In this document: positions 1 to 7,755 of the stretch, piece after piece
Layout of the letters: the number at the start of each line of letters is the position of its first letter
How positions within the stretch are numbered: position 1 is the stretch's first letter
Assembly: GCA_031273565.1 (NCBI GenBank)
Contig: JAISRR010000087.1
Location: forward strand, 1 to 47,712
Length of the DNA stretch: 47,712 bases
Origin: Zoogloeaceae bacterium
Lineage (GTDB): Bacteria > Pseudomonadota > Gammaproteobacteria > Burkholderiales > Rhodocyclaceae
Direction of reading: 5' to 3'
Made by a program: the position numbers and the translations under genes
The notes under the pieces: generated by a model
What the model saw: the letters and a program-made list of their open reading frames with translations, nothing else
Told to the model about the DNA's origin: nothing
Database searches by the model: none

Positions 1-272
1 TGCACGTCTTCCAGATCAAGCGACCACTGGAATTGCCCGCTTTCAATTTCCTGCGCGATGGTTGCCATGCCGCGCTCGATGTCGGCCAGATCGCTCGCGC
101 TGATGATATGCTGCCGCGCCAGCATTCTGGCGTGCGCGAGTGAAGCGCGAATATCCTGACGCCACATGCGCTGGTCGAAATCGACGGAAGCGGTATAACG
201 CTTGACAAGATCGGAAACGGGTTCAGAAAAACGTCCTGCCCATGTATATTGCGAGACTGGTGTGGGATTCAT
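1..272 (-). CDS. argH: Argininosuccinate lyase, N-terminal part (runs off left edge)
   Basis: Last step of arginine synthesis: cleaves argininosuccinate to arginine and fumarate in the cytosol. Reading the minus strand from the ATG at 270-272 gives an N-terminus with WAGRFSEPVSDLV, then YTASVDFDQRMWRQDI and, further on, SGQFQWSLDLEDV. These are the characteristic opening blocks of the ArgH family. Only about 90 of the usual 460 residues are inside the window; the rest lies beyond base 1. It is divergent from the sensor kinase gene starting at 325, with about 50 bp between the two starts, so both promoters must sit in or near that gap. An argH gene divergent from algZ-algR is also known from Pseudomonas, which supports the identification of both sides. 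Confidence 0.93.
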   Translation of the reverse strand, partial: MNPTPVSQYTWAGRFSEPVSDLVKRYTASVDFDQRMWRQDIRASLAHARMLARQHIISASDLADIERGMATIAQEIESGQFQWSLDLEDV

Positions 273-324
273 GCTGTTCGAGCGCGCGCCGCGAAATTGA
301 ACGCGCAAAAGAGGAGAACGAAGG

Positions 325-1356
325 GTGGGCAGTATACGGCAAAATACGCGCCAGCTTCTGCCGGATTGGCGCAATCTGGGCGTGCTGTTGCGTGCGCTGT
401 TGGGCGTCAACCTGCTGGCGCTGGGCGCGGCGCTGGTCGAGGCGCACACCTTGCGCGGCTGGCTGGCCGTTTTCGTGGAAAACGCGGCCTGGGTGGAGCC
501 GCTGTTGTTCATCAATCTGGTTTTTCTCATGCTGAGTCGCGACCTGCTCTGGCGTTGCCGTCCCCGCACGGGGCAGGCTTATGTGCTACTCTTCGCGGCC
601 TTCAGCGGCCTGCTGTTGCAGGATAGCTGGCGTTTTCTGGGTTTTGTGCAGGTGGACGAACCGATCTGGCGCGCCGTGCTCATGAGCCTTGCCGTTGCGT
701 TCTTGTTGCTCGTGTATTTCGAATTACGCAGCAAGGCGCTGTCGCCGCGTCTGGAAGAAGCCCGTCTGTCGGCGCTGAATGCCCGCATTCGGCCGCATTT
801 TCTGTTCAATGCCCTGAATACCGTCATCGCCCTGATTCGCAGCGACCCGCGCAGCGCGGAAACGGCGCTGGAAAATCTCTCCGAACTGTTTCGCGCCCTG
901 CTGCACAACCCGCGCGAACTGTCACCCCTGTCCGCTGAAATCGCCCTGGGACGCCAATACCTCGAACTGGAAAAACTGCGTCTGGGTGAACGCCTGCAAG
1001 TCAGTTGGGAAATCGAGGTTCTGCCGCAGGAAACGCTGGTGCCGCCCCTCATGTTGCAGCCGTTGCTGGAAAATGCGGTTTATCACGGCATCGAGTCAAT
1101 CGCTGCGGGGGGTGAAATCCGGGTACGCATGGGCATGACCGGGAAGACGCTGAAAATTGAGGTCAGCAACAGCCTGGGCGACGCCAACGCCGCGCCGCAG
1201 CATGTCGGCAATCACATGGCGCTGGATAACATTCGTGAGCGTCTGGCGTTGTACTACGACATGGAAGCCACGCTGGAACATGGCGTGAAGCAAGGATGCT
1301 ACCGGGTGCATATTGAATTGCCATGTCGGATACACAATTTCTCCGTTTTCGATTAA
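325..1356 (+). CDS. algZ: Membrane sensor histidine kinase, LytS/AlgZ type
   Basis: Sensor kinase of a two-component system, 343 residues. About four hydrophobic segments lie in the first 133 residues (near 18-40, 57-72, 85-100 and 117-133). A His_kinase domain follows, with phosphoacceptor H158 in NARIRPHFLFNALN, the N-box around N250 in PLLENAVYHGI, and a late ALDNIRERLALYY segment. The start is GTG, with a GAGGAG ribosome site about 10 bases upstream. The regulator gene begins 10 bases after its stop, so the two are almost certainly one operon. Divergence from argH and pairing with a LytTR regulator match the AlgZ/FimS group rather than ordinary HisKA kinases. The signal sensed is unknown. 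Confidence 0.88.
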   Translation: MGSIRQNTRQLLPDWRNLGVLLRALLGVNLLALGAALVEAHTLRGWLAVFVENAAWVEPLLFINLVFLMLSRDLLWRCRPRTGQAYVLLFAAFSGLLLQDSWRFLGFVQVDEPIWRAVLMSLAVAFLLLVYFELRSKALSPRLEEARLSALNARIRPHFLFNALNTVIALIRSDPRSAETALENLSELFRALLHNPRELSPLSAEIALGRQYLELEKLRLGERLQVSWEIEVLPQETLVPPLMLQPLLENAVYHGIESIAAGGEIRVRMGMTGKTLKIEVSNSLGDANAAPQHVGNHMALDNIRERLALYYDMEATLEHGVKQGCYRVHIELPCRIHNFSVFD

Positions 1357-1366
1357 TCTTCACGTC

Positions 1367-2182
1367 ATGCTAGAAAACCTTGCCCTGCTGATTGTTGATG
1401 ACGAAGCGCTGGCGCGCTCCCGCCTGCGGGAACTGCTCGCCGATATTGCCGATGCCTGCCCGAACACGGTGCTGGACGAAGCGGAAAACGGTCTGGTGGC
1501 CTTGCGCCATTTACAGGAAGGCCGCGTCATGCCGGACGTGGTGCTGGCCGATATTCACATGCCGGTGATGGACGGGCTGGAACTCGCGGGACATCTGGGC
1601 GGTTTTGAGGCTGCGCCTGCCATCATTTTCACGACGGCCTACGACAACCACGCGGTGCAGGCGTTTGAACTGAATGCGGTCGATTATCTGCTGAAACCCG
1701 TGCGTGCCCAACGGTTGCAGGCGGCGCTGGAAAAAGTCCGTCAGCGTCGCGAAAGACCGAAGGCCGACACATTACAGGCGTTGCGCCAGAAAATCGGCAG
1801 CGGCGGGCGCAGTCACCTGCCCTGTCACGAACGTGGCCATCTGTTGCTCGTGCCGGTGGTCGAAGTGTTGTATTTCAAGGCTGATCTCAAATATGTCACC
1901 GCCTGCACCCGTGAGCGGGAATATGTGCTCGACGAAACGATTGCGCATCTGGAAACGGAATTCCCGGAAACCTTCGTGCGCCTGCATCGCTCCGTGCTTG
2001 TCGCAAAACAGGCGTTGGCCGGTTTCGAGCGGGCGCAGGAGGATGACGAAGCCTACGGTTACGCCTTGCTGCATCAGATGTCGAACAAACTGCCGATCAG
2101 CCGCCGACAGTGGAGCGTGGTGAAGGATATGCAGAAAAGGCGCGCGGATGCGCCGACCCATTCCCATCCCAAATCGGAGTAA
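1367..2182 (+). CDS. algR: LytTR-family response regulator, AlgR type
   Basis: Cytosolic DNA-binding regulator of 271 residues, partner of the upstream kinase. The receiver domain fills about residues 5-125, with acidic pocket D11-D12, phosphoacceptor D62 in VVLADIHMPVMDG, and a conserved K in VDYLLKPV. A LytTR DNA-binding domain follows, with VEVLYFKADLKYVTA and ETFVRLHRSVLV. The ATG at 1367 is preferred over an upstream TTG at 1313 because MLENLALLIVDDE is the normal receiver start and the longer form would overlap the kinase. No strong ribosome site is visible, which suggests translational coupling. In Pseudomonas, AlgR controls alginate and type IV pilus genes. The next gene here is pilin-like and starts 4 bases after this stop. 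Confidence 0.9.
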   Translation: MLENLALLIVDDEALARSRLRELLADIADACPNTVLDEAENGLVALRHLQEGRVMPDVVLADIHMPVMDGLELAGHLGGFEAAPAIIFTTAYDNHAVQAFELNAVDYLLKPVRAQRLQAALEKVRQRRERPKADTLQALRQKIGSGGRSHLPCHERGHLLLVPVVEVLYFKADLKYVTACTREREYVLDETIAHLETEFPETFVRLHRSVLVAKQALAGFERAQEDDEAYGYALLHQMSNKLPISRRQWSVVKDMQKRRADAPTHSHPKSE

Positions 2183-2186
2183 AAAG

Positions 2187-2834
2187 ATGCGTCTCTTTGC
2201 CCAACGTGGCTTCACCCTGCTGGAAATCGCTGTCGTTCTGGTCATTATCAGCCTCCTGTTGGTGGGCGTCCTGAAAGGGCAGGAACTCATCGTTCAGGCC
2301 AGAATCAAAAATATAATCGGCGATCTGAACGGCATTGCCGCCGCCATTTACACCTATCAGGATCGCTACCGGGCGTTGCCCGGCGACGAGCGCAACGCCG
2401 CCGTTTCCGGACGCTGGAGCGGCGTGTCGGGCGGTGACGGCAATGGCGTCATTTGCGGCGCTTACAACGGCGTTTCAGGCGGCGGCGTCTGCGCGGGCGA
2501 AACCGAATCCACCCTGATCTGGCAACATCTGCGGCAAGCCGGGCTGATCACGGGGGCTGCCGGGCGCGATGTTCCCGTCAATGCCGCAGGCGGGCTGGTC
2601 GGCATCCAGTCCGGCGCTTTCGGCTTCGCAGGCCATGTGCTCTGTGCAAGCAATCTGCCCGCCAAAATCGCCGCCGCCATCGACGCGCAACTCGACGACG
2701 GCAATCCCCATACCGGCGGCGTGCGCGGTATGCGGCAAAGCGCCCCCAACCCCGCCGCCAGCGCCAGCCTTCCTGCCGATACGGCCTATCAGGATGATGG
2801 CAGCCAGATTTATCTGGTGTGCAAGGCGATTTGA
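2187..2834 (+). CDS. Type IV pilin-like (prepilin) protein
   Basis: A 215-residue protein with a class III prepilin leader: a short basic start MRLFAQRG, then FTLLEIAVVLVIISLLLVG. Cleavage is expected after G8, leaving F as residue 1 and the conserved Glu at +5 (E13). The hydrophobic helix spans about 9-31. The rest is a Gly/Ala-rich domain with several Cys residues and no recognised motif. The start at 2187 has GGAG just upstream; a longer reading from 2148 would overlap algR. The 4-base gap to algR implies one operon with the two-component genes. It could be a minor pilin or a type II secretion pseudopilin; the major pilin is unlikely given the lack of other pilus genes nearby. Confidence 0.8.
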   Translation: MRLFAQRGFTLLEIAVVLVIISLLLVGVLKGQELIVQARIKNIIGDLNGIAAAIYTYQDRYRALPGDERNAAVSGRWSGVSGGDGNGVICGAYNGVSGGGVCAGETESTLIWQHLRQAGLITGAAGRDVPVNAAGGLVGIQSGAFGFAGHVLCASNLPAKIAAAIDAQLDDGNPHTGGVRGMRQSAPNPAASASLPADTAYQDDGSQIYLVCKAI

Positions 2835-2987
2835 ACATTCCCGCCCCTTGTCTGCCCTCTTCAGGCGTTTGACGGACGGGGTATGGTTTTTCGCGGATAT
2901 GCGTGTTATGTTTTCACCCTGTAATTCGTATTCGCGGCGTTATTTCAACCGCGTAACCATTGTTTTCAACCAACGAGGATTTCCGGC

Positions 2988-3695
2988 ATGAGTGAATTTC
3001 TGACTTCAGTAACGACTCAGGAAGAAAAAGGCGCGGTCAGCCGCGCCCAATTCGTCGTGAGCGCTTACCTCTATCTGGGCGGGGCCATTCTGGCCTTCGT
3101 CCTGCTTTCTTTCGCCCTGTATTACAGCGGCTTCGGCAATGCGGTGGTCACAACGCTCGGCGCTTCCCAATATGCCTGGCTGGGTATTCTGGGCGCGTTC
3201 ATGGTCGTGGGCTGGCTGGCTTCTTCCATCGCCGACAAGGCGGAAAGCAACACCACCCAGATCATGGGTCTGGGCATTTATGTCATCGCGGAGGCGTGTA
3301 TCTTCTCGCCCATGTTCGCCATTGCCGCCGCCATCATGCCGGGCGCGATTCCCGTCGCTGTGGTGGCTACGCTTCTGCTCACGGCGGGTCTGACCTGGAC
3401 GGCCATCAGCAGCAAAAAGGATTTCTCCTTTATGGGCGGCATGTTGCGCGTTGGCGGTATGGTCGCGCTGGGCGTCATCGTGGTAGGCGTGTTTTTCGGC
3501 TTCAGCCTGGGCGTCTGGTTCTCGGCGGCAATGATCCTGCTTGCGGGCGGTTGCATCCTGTATGACACCTCCAACATCCTGCGTCACTATCCCACGGATC
3601 GGCCTGCCGGCGCGGCGTTGCATCTGTTCGCTTCCATCGCCCTGTTGCTCTGGTACGTGTTGCGCTTCGTCATGCAGTTTGCGGGTGACGACTGA
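2988..3695 (+). CDS. Bax inhibitor-1 / YccA family membrane protein
   Basis: Inner-membrane protein of 235 residues with about seven hydrophobic helices spread along its length and a short N-terminal cytosolic part (MSEFLTSVTTQEEKGAVSRA). The pattern, including GLGIYVIAEACIFSPMF and the late CILYDTSNILRHYPTD block, is that of the BI-1/YccA (UPF0005) family. Members associate with FtsH in E. coli or act as Ca2+ leak channels in Bacillus; which applies here cannot be read from sequence. GAGG lies about 11 bases before the ATG. The gene stands alone, with about 150 bp upstream and a strong terminator downstream. Confidence 0.85.
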   Translation: MSEFLTSVTTQEEKGAVSRAQFVVSAYLYLGGAILAFVLLSFALYYSGFGNAVVTTLGASQYAWLGILGAFMVVGWLASSIADKAESNTTQIMGLGIYVIAEACIFSPMFAIAAAIMPGAIPVAVVATLLLTAGLTWTAISSKKDFSFMGGMLRVGGMVALGVIVVGVFFGFSLGVWFSAAMILLAGGCILYDTSNILRHYPTDRPAGAALHLFASIALLLWYVLRFVMQFAGDD

Positions 3696-3720
3696 TCTCA
3701 ATCGCCTTGCCAGTGACCGG

Positions 3721-3748
3721 AAAGCGTCGCGTATGCGGCGCTTTTTTT
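3721..3748 (+). terminator. Rho-independent terminator after BI-1 gene
   Basis: A ten-base stem (AAAGCGTCGC with GCGGCGCTTT, one G-T wobble) closes a GTAT loop and is followed by a run of T. It lies 26 bases after the BI-1 stop. Confidence 0.8.
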
Positions 3749-3817
3749 ACATTCATGTAACATCTTGTGTGACAATCAGCCCCCCGATTGCTTTACACGC
3801 CAGACCGGAAACCCGTC

Positions 3818-5164
3818 GTGCAGAATCATTATCAAACTCTTGGCTTACTTACGGGAGCCTCTCAGGAAGCCGTGCAGGATGCCTATCGAAAGGCGTTGCG
3901 CCGCTTTTTGCACCATCAGCAGGCGGGTACGCCCCTGCCGCAGGAAGCCTTCGATGCACTGCAGGCCGCTTACGCGGAACTCGGAACGCCGGAAAAGAAG
4001 GCGGCTTACGACCAGCAGCTTGCCCGGCACGTCGAATCCCCCGCCCCCCCTGCCCGACAAGACCTTGCGTTGAGCGCGCTGTACAGCGCCCCGACGCCAT
4101 CGTCCAATCGCGCCGCCCTCCCGGAAAACGCAGAATCCGGGCCGGTGATCCACCGGTTTGAATTTACCGGTTCCGGTGGTGAATATTTCCGGATCTGGAT
4201 CGTCAACCTGTTGCTGACCATCCTCACCGTCGGCATTTACTCGGCCTGGGCCAAGGTGCGGCGGGAGCAGTATTTCCGTCGCAACACCCTGTTGAATGGC
4301 AGTGGTTTCGATTATCACGGCAGCCCCACAGCCATCCTGAAAGGACGCCTCATCGCCTGGGGGCTGTTGCTCATTCTGACCATTTCGGAAAAACTGAATC
4401 CCAATTATTATGCCATTGCCGTTGTCGTGCTGTCGCCGGCGTTGCCCTGGCTGCTCTGGCGTTCCTTCCGCTTTCGCGCCCGCAATACTTCCTGGCGCGG
4501 TCTGCGCTTCGACTTCCAGAGTGGTTATCTGGCGTCTTTCATTACCTTTATCGCTTACGGCCTGCTGACCCTGGTGACTCTGGGGCTGGCTTTTCCGTTG
4601 CTGCTTCTGCGCATCAAGCAGTTCATGATTAACAATCTTTCTTTCGGGGGGTTCGATTTCAAAACCGAAGCGACCGCGAAAGATTTTTACATTGTTTTTC
4701 TGATTGCTGCGGTGGCGAGCATGGGCGGTTTCGTCGTGATCGGCATCGTGAGCGCCATGCTCATCGCGTCGCTGGCTCCAGTGGGCACTACAGCCGCGAT
4801 CGTTGTGTTCGTCGTCATGGTTTTTCTGGCGTACGTCGTGATCATGCCCATGGTGATGGTTTATGTTCAGGTGAATCTTGCCAACCGCTTGTGGAACAAA
4901 ACCAGCCTGTCGAAACACCTGTTCGGGTGCGACCAGCGTTTGTTGGCGATGTTTGGCATTGTCGTTTCAAACTGGTTTCTGATCGTGTTGACGCTCGGTC
5001 TTTACTGGCCCTGGGCCAAAATCCGGCTGGCCGCTTACCGCGCCCGGCATTTGAGCCTGGTGGTGGCGGACAGCCTGGACGATTTCGTTGGTTACAATAC
5101 GGCGGAACAACAAGCGCTGGGCGAGGGGTTCGCTGACGCATTTGACTTTGACATCGCGCTATGA
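3818..5164 (+). CDS. J-like domain fused to DUF898 (YjgN-type) membrane protein
   Basis: A 448-residue inner-membrane protein. Residues 4-68 resemble a DnaJ J domain (HYQTLGLLTGASQEAVQDAY at the start, then LGTPEKKAAYDQQL), but the HPD tripeptide that stimulates DnaK is absent; HHQ stands where it should be. A Pro/Ala-rich linker (about 70-110) leads to a DUF898 region (about 110-435) with several membrane helices and repeated PWAKIR / SAWAKVRREQYF blocks typical of YjgN proteins. The GTG at 3818 is chosen because it directly precedes the J-like fold and has GGA eight bases upstream. A TTG at 3788 would add ten residues. The next gene, an M48 protease, overlaps by four bases (ATGA), so the two are translationally coupled. 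Function is unknown. Confidence 0.8.
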   Translation: MQNHYQTLGLLTGASQEAVQDAYRKALRRFLHHQQAGTPLPQEAFDALQAAYAELGTPEKKAAYDQQLARHVESPAPPARQDLALSALYSAPTPSSNRAALPENAESGPVIHRFEFTGSGGEYFRIWIVNLLLTILTVGIYSAWAKVRREQYFRRNTLLNGSGFDYHGSPTAILKGRLIAWGLLLILTISEKLNPNYYAIAVVVLSPALPWLLWRSFRFRARNTSWRGLRFDFQSGYLASFITFIAYGLLTLVTLGLAFPLLLLRIKQFMINNLSFGGFDFKTEATAKDFYIVFLIAAVASMGGFVVIGIVSAMLIASLAPVGTTAAIVVFVVMVFLAYVVIMPMVMVYVQVNLANRLWNKTSLSKHLFGCDQRLLAMFGIVVSNWFLIVLTLGLYWPWAKIRLAAYRARHLSLVVADSLDDFVGYNTAEQQALGEGFADAFDFDIAL

Positions 5165-6258
5165 ACATGGAAGCCTTCTATTTCGATGGTCGCAGTTCCA
5201 AACGTCACACGGTGCGTCTGGAAGCCACATCGGGTCATCTCTGTCTGCACGGGCCGGAAGGCGAACGGCGGTTCGCCTTCGCGGAAGTCCGCGTCTCCGA
5301 GCCGCAGGGGCGCGCCCCCCGTGTTCTGCATTTTCCCGATGGCGGCTGTTGCGAAGTCGCGCAAGGCGCGGAACTGGACGCCCTGCTGCAAGCGCTGGGG
5401 TACCGCGCCTCCTTCGTCATGCGCCTGCAAAGCAATTGGCCGGTGAGTCTGGGCGCGCTGGTCTGCGTGATCCTGATTCTGGTGGCGGCCTACCAATGGG
5501 GATTGCCCCTGGGGGCGGAAATTGCCGCGCCGTACGTCCCTGTCAAGCCCATGCAGCAACTCTCCGACGCAGCCCTGCGCCAACTGGACGAACGAGAGGT
5601 GCTGGCGCCGAGCCGTCTTCCCCTTGCGCAACAGGAAAAATTGCGGGGCGGTTTTGCGCGGTTGGTCGCGCTCGATCCGGAACTGGCGTCTTACGCGCCG
5701 AACCCGCAGCTGATTTTTCGCAGCGCGCCCGACATCGGCCCCAATGCTTTCGCCATGCCCGGTGGTCAGATCGTCCTGTTTGATGAACTGGTGGACCTCA
5801 CCGACGACGACGAGGTGCTTGCGGTTCTGGCGCACGAACTCGGCCATTTGAACCGGAGACACAGCTTGCGGCAACTGATTCAATCCTCGGTGACAAGCGC
5901 CGTGCTGGCCGCCTATTTTGGCGATGTTTCCGCCGCCGCCGCCTATCTCGCCGGGATCGTGGTCGAAGCGAAGTATTCGCGTGAAATGGAACTGGAAGCG
6001 GATGCCTATGGCGCCGCTGCCTTGCGCCAGCAGAATAAATCCCCTCTGCTTCTGGCGAGCGCGCTGGAAAAACTGGAACGTTCGGCGCGCGATGAGGACG
6101 ACGAAGATGAGGGTGACGAAGAGTACGAAGAGTACGAAGAGGGCGATGCAGCAAGCGAAGAGCAGAACGCTGGCGACGAAGACGAATCTGGCGTTCTGGG
6201 CTGGATATCTTCGCATCCCGACACCAGGGAACGCATCCGGCGTTTGAAAGCGCTTTGA
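5161..6258 (+). CDS. M48-family membrane metalloprotease with acidic C-terminal insert
   Basis: A 365-residue zinc protease. After a soluble N-terminal region, a single membrane helix lies at about 96-111, so the catalytic part is probably periplasmic. The zinc motif HELGH is at 225-229 and the third ligand is in MELEADAYG (about 275-283). An almost purely acidic stretch rich in D, E and Y spans about 309-344 before a conserved M48 tail (SHPDTRERIRRLKAL). The acidic run is unusual for the family. The gene overlaps the DUF898 gene by four bases, suggesting that the protease and the J-like membrane protein work together. This organisation resembles DUF898-M48 pairs in other proteobacteria; substrates are not known. 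Confidence 0.85.
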   Translation: MNMEAFYFDGRSSKRHTVRLEATSGHLCLHGPEGERRFAFAEVRVSEPQGRAPRVLHFPDGGCCEVAQGAELDALLQALGYRASFVMRLQSNWPVSLGALVCVILILVAAYQWGLPLGAEIAAPYVPVKPMQQLSDAALRQLDEREVLAPSRLPLAQQEKLRGGFARLVALDPELASYAPNPQLIFRSAPDIGPNAFAMPGGQIVLFDELVDLTDDDEVLAVLAHELGHLNRRHSLRQLIQSSVTSAVLAAYFGDVSAAAAYLAGIVVEAKYSREMELEADAYGAAALRQQNKSPLLLASALEKLERSARDEDDEDEGDEEYEEYEEGDAASEEQNAGDEDESGVLGWISSHPDTRERIRRLKAL

Positions 6259-6285
6259 GGTCAGTCCTGCGGGAAACCCGCGCGA

Positions 6286-6525
6286 CTATTTCAGCTTGCC
6301 GCGCACGACCCGCGTTTTGCCGGGGTCTTTCACCGTGGTGGTGCCGCCGTGACCGCTCAGATTGCCGCAGGCGCAACTGGCCTTGATATGGCTGACGGAG
6401 CTGACCACGCCCGAACACACGGTGCATTCGTAATAGATGTCGCCGCCGGTTGGCAGGTCGTCGGGCGATGGAGGCGGCTCTACGGGGTAGAAGTTGTAAA
6501 TTTTTCGCATGTCGACACCGACCAT
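6286..6525 (-). CDS. Small Cys-rich (zinc-ribbon-like) hypothetical protein
   Basis: A 79-residue protein read from the ATG at 6523-6525, with AAGGAG seven bases upstream. It carries a CTVC pair and a CAC pair about 17 residues later (YYECTVCSGVV ... KASCACGN), a spacing that could bind zinc or iron, and a basic tail ending KTRVVRGKLK. No family is recognised. It follows hemY on the same strand 40 bases away and may be the last gene of the hem transcript. It converges on the M48 gene ending at 6258. Confidence 0.65.
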   Translation of the reverse strand: MVGVDMRKIYNFYPVEPPPSPDDLPTGGDIYYECTVCSGVVSSVSHIKASCACGNLSGHGGTTTVKDPGKTRVVRGKLK

Positions 6526-6565
6526 GGTGAGGCTCCTTGGGATCAGGTTAGGTGTTTTTAAAAGG

Positions 6566-7753
6566 TCAATCGTTCCGTTCTGCCGCCAGCCGGAAATGGC
6601 GATTGGCGGCTTCGGTTTCCTGCAAGGCGTCGAGCAGACGCGCAAGGGCAAGATGGGTTTCGCGGCTGGCGTGGACGGAAAGCGAGGCTTCCAGATAGTT
6701 TTTTGCCTTGCCCCAAAGCTGTTGCCGTTCGCACATCCGGCCCAACGCCAGCAACAAGAGGTTATCCTTCGGATGCCGCAACAGCCAGCCATCGGCACGG
6801 GCGATGCGCGCCGTCAACGCCTTGCCGGTGGGGGCTGCCAGTTGCCCGTAGAGCGCGGCGAGTTCCGGCAGCCAGTCGTCGCCTTCCAGCGCGGCGATGG
6901 CGTTTTCCACAATTTCGGCGGCGGCTTCGTCCGCGCCCGCGTGATGCAGATTGCGCGCGGCGGCCAGCGCCAGACGCGGCGTGCGTTCCTTTTTGGGCAG
7001 CGCCTGAAAATAGTCGAGCAATTGAGCGGCGTCGGCCTGCCGCTGCGCCAACGCCTGTTGATGCGCCTTGCGGCGAATTTCCTGCGCCGCTTCGGTAGAC
7101 ATGCCGCCGCGTTTTTCCAGTTGCCGGAGGAGTTTCAATACGCCCTGCACATCGCCCGAACTCTGCCGCGCGCGCATCTCCAGACGCAGGGCGGCGATGT
7201 GGCGACCATGCCGGGTTTGCAATTCCTGCAAGTGGCCGAGCGCGGTCTGGGCGTCACCCAGTTCCAGCGCCATTTCCGCCGCGATCATGTGCGTGGCGGC
7301 GGTGGTCTCCGGGTTGCTGGCGCGGGCGCGTTCCAGCCAGAGGGCGACTTTTTCGGCCTCACGCATCCGGTGCGCCGAGCGGGCGGCAATCAGCGTGGCG
7401 GTGCTGGTGAATTGTCCGGCCTTCCAGGCGTTTTCGGCGGCGCGCAGGGCATGCCCGTAGCGACCGGCGAAAAACAGGCGGATGGCTTCTTCCATTGCGG
7501 CCTGCGCTTGCGCCTGCTCGCGTTGCTGTTGGTAGGCGCGCGCCCGTTCGGGCAGACTCAGACTGAAGATCAGGGCGCGAATGACGCCGTAGGCGAGGAT
7601 GAAGGCCAGCAGCAGCAGGACGATGAACAGGTTGAGGCTGATGCCTGCCTGCCAGGGGGGCAGCACGAACAGGACGAGCCCCTCGTTGTGCGCCAGCAGG
7701 GAGGCGGTGACCGCGAGTGCGATAAGACCGAGCAACCAGACAAGGCCGCGCAT
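6566..7753 (-). CDS. hemY: HemY protein, membrane-anchored TPR protein of the heme cluster
   Basis: A 395-residue proteobacterial HemY (unrelated to the Bacillus protoporphyrinogen oxidase of the same name). Two N-terminal membrane helices (MRGLVWLLGLIALAVTASLL and, at about 40-60, LNLFIVLLLLAFILAYGVI) are followed by a helical tetratricopeptide-like region reaching the C-terminus (AMEEAIRLFFAGRYGHALRA and later pairs). The true start is the ATG at 7751-7753; a longer open frame would run into hemX. It begins two bases after the hemX stop. Its exact job is unproven, but it is consistently clustered with hemC, hemD and hemX and is thought to scaffold late heme steps at the inner membrane. Confidence 0.9.
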   Translation of the reverse strand: MRGLVWLLGLIALAVTASLLAHNEGLVLFVLPPWQAGISLNLFIVLLLLAFILAYGVIRALIFSLSLPERARAYQQQREQAQAQAAMEEAIRLFFAGRYGHALRAAENAWKAGQFTSTATLIAARSAHRMREAEKVALWLERARASNPETTAATHMIAAEMALELGDAQTALGHLQELQTRHGRHIAALRLEMRARQSSGDVQGVLKLLRQLEKRGGMSTEAAQEIRRKAHQQALAQRQADAAQLLDYFQALPKKERTPRLALAAARNLHHAGADEAAAEIVENAIAALEGDDWLPELAALYGQLAAPTGKALTARIARADGWLLRHPKDNLLLLALGRMCERQQLWGKAKNYLEASLSVHASRETHLALARLLDALQETEAANRHFRLAAERND

Positions 7754-7755
7754 GG

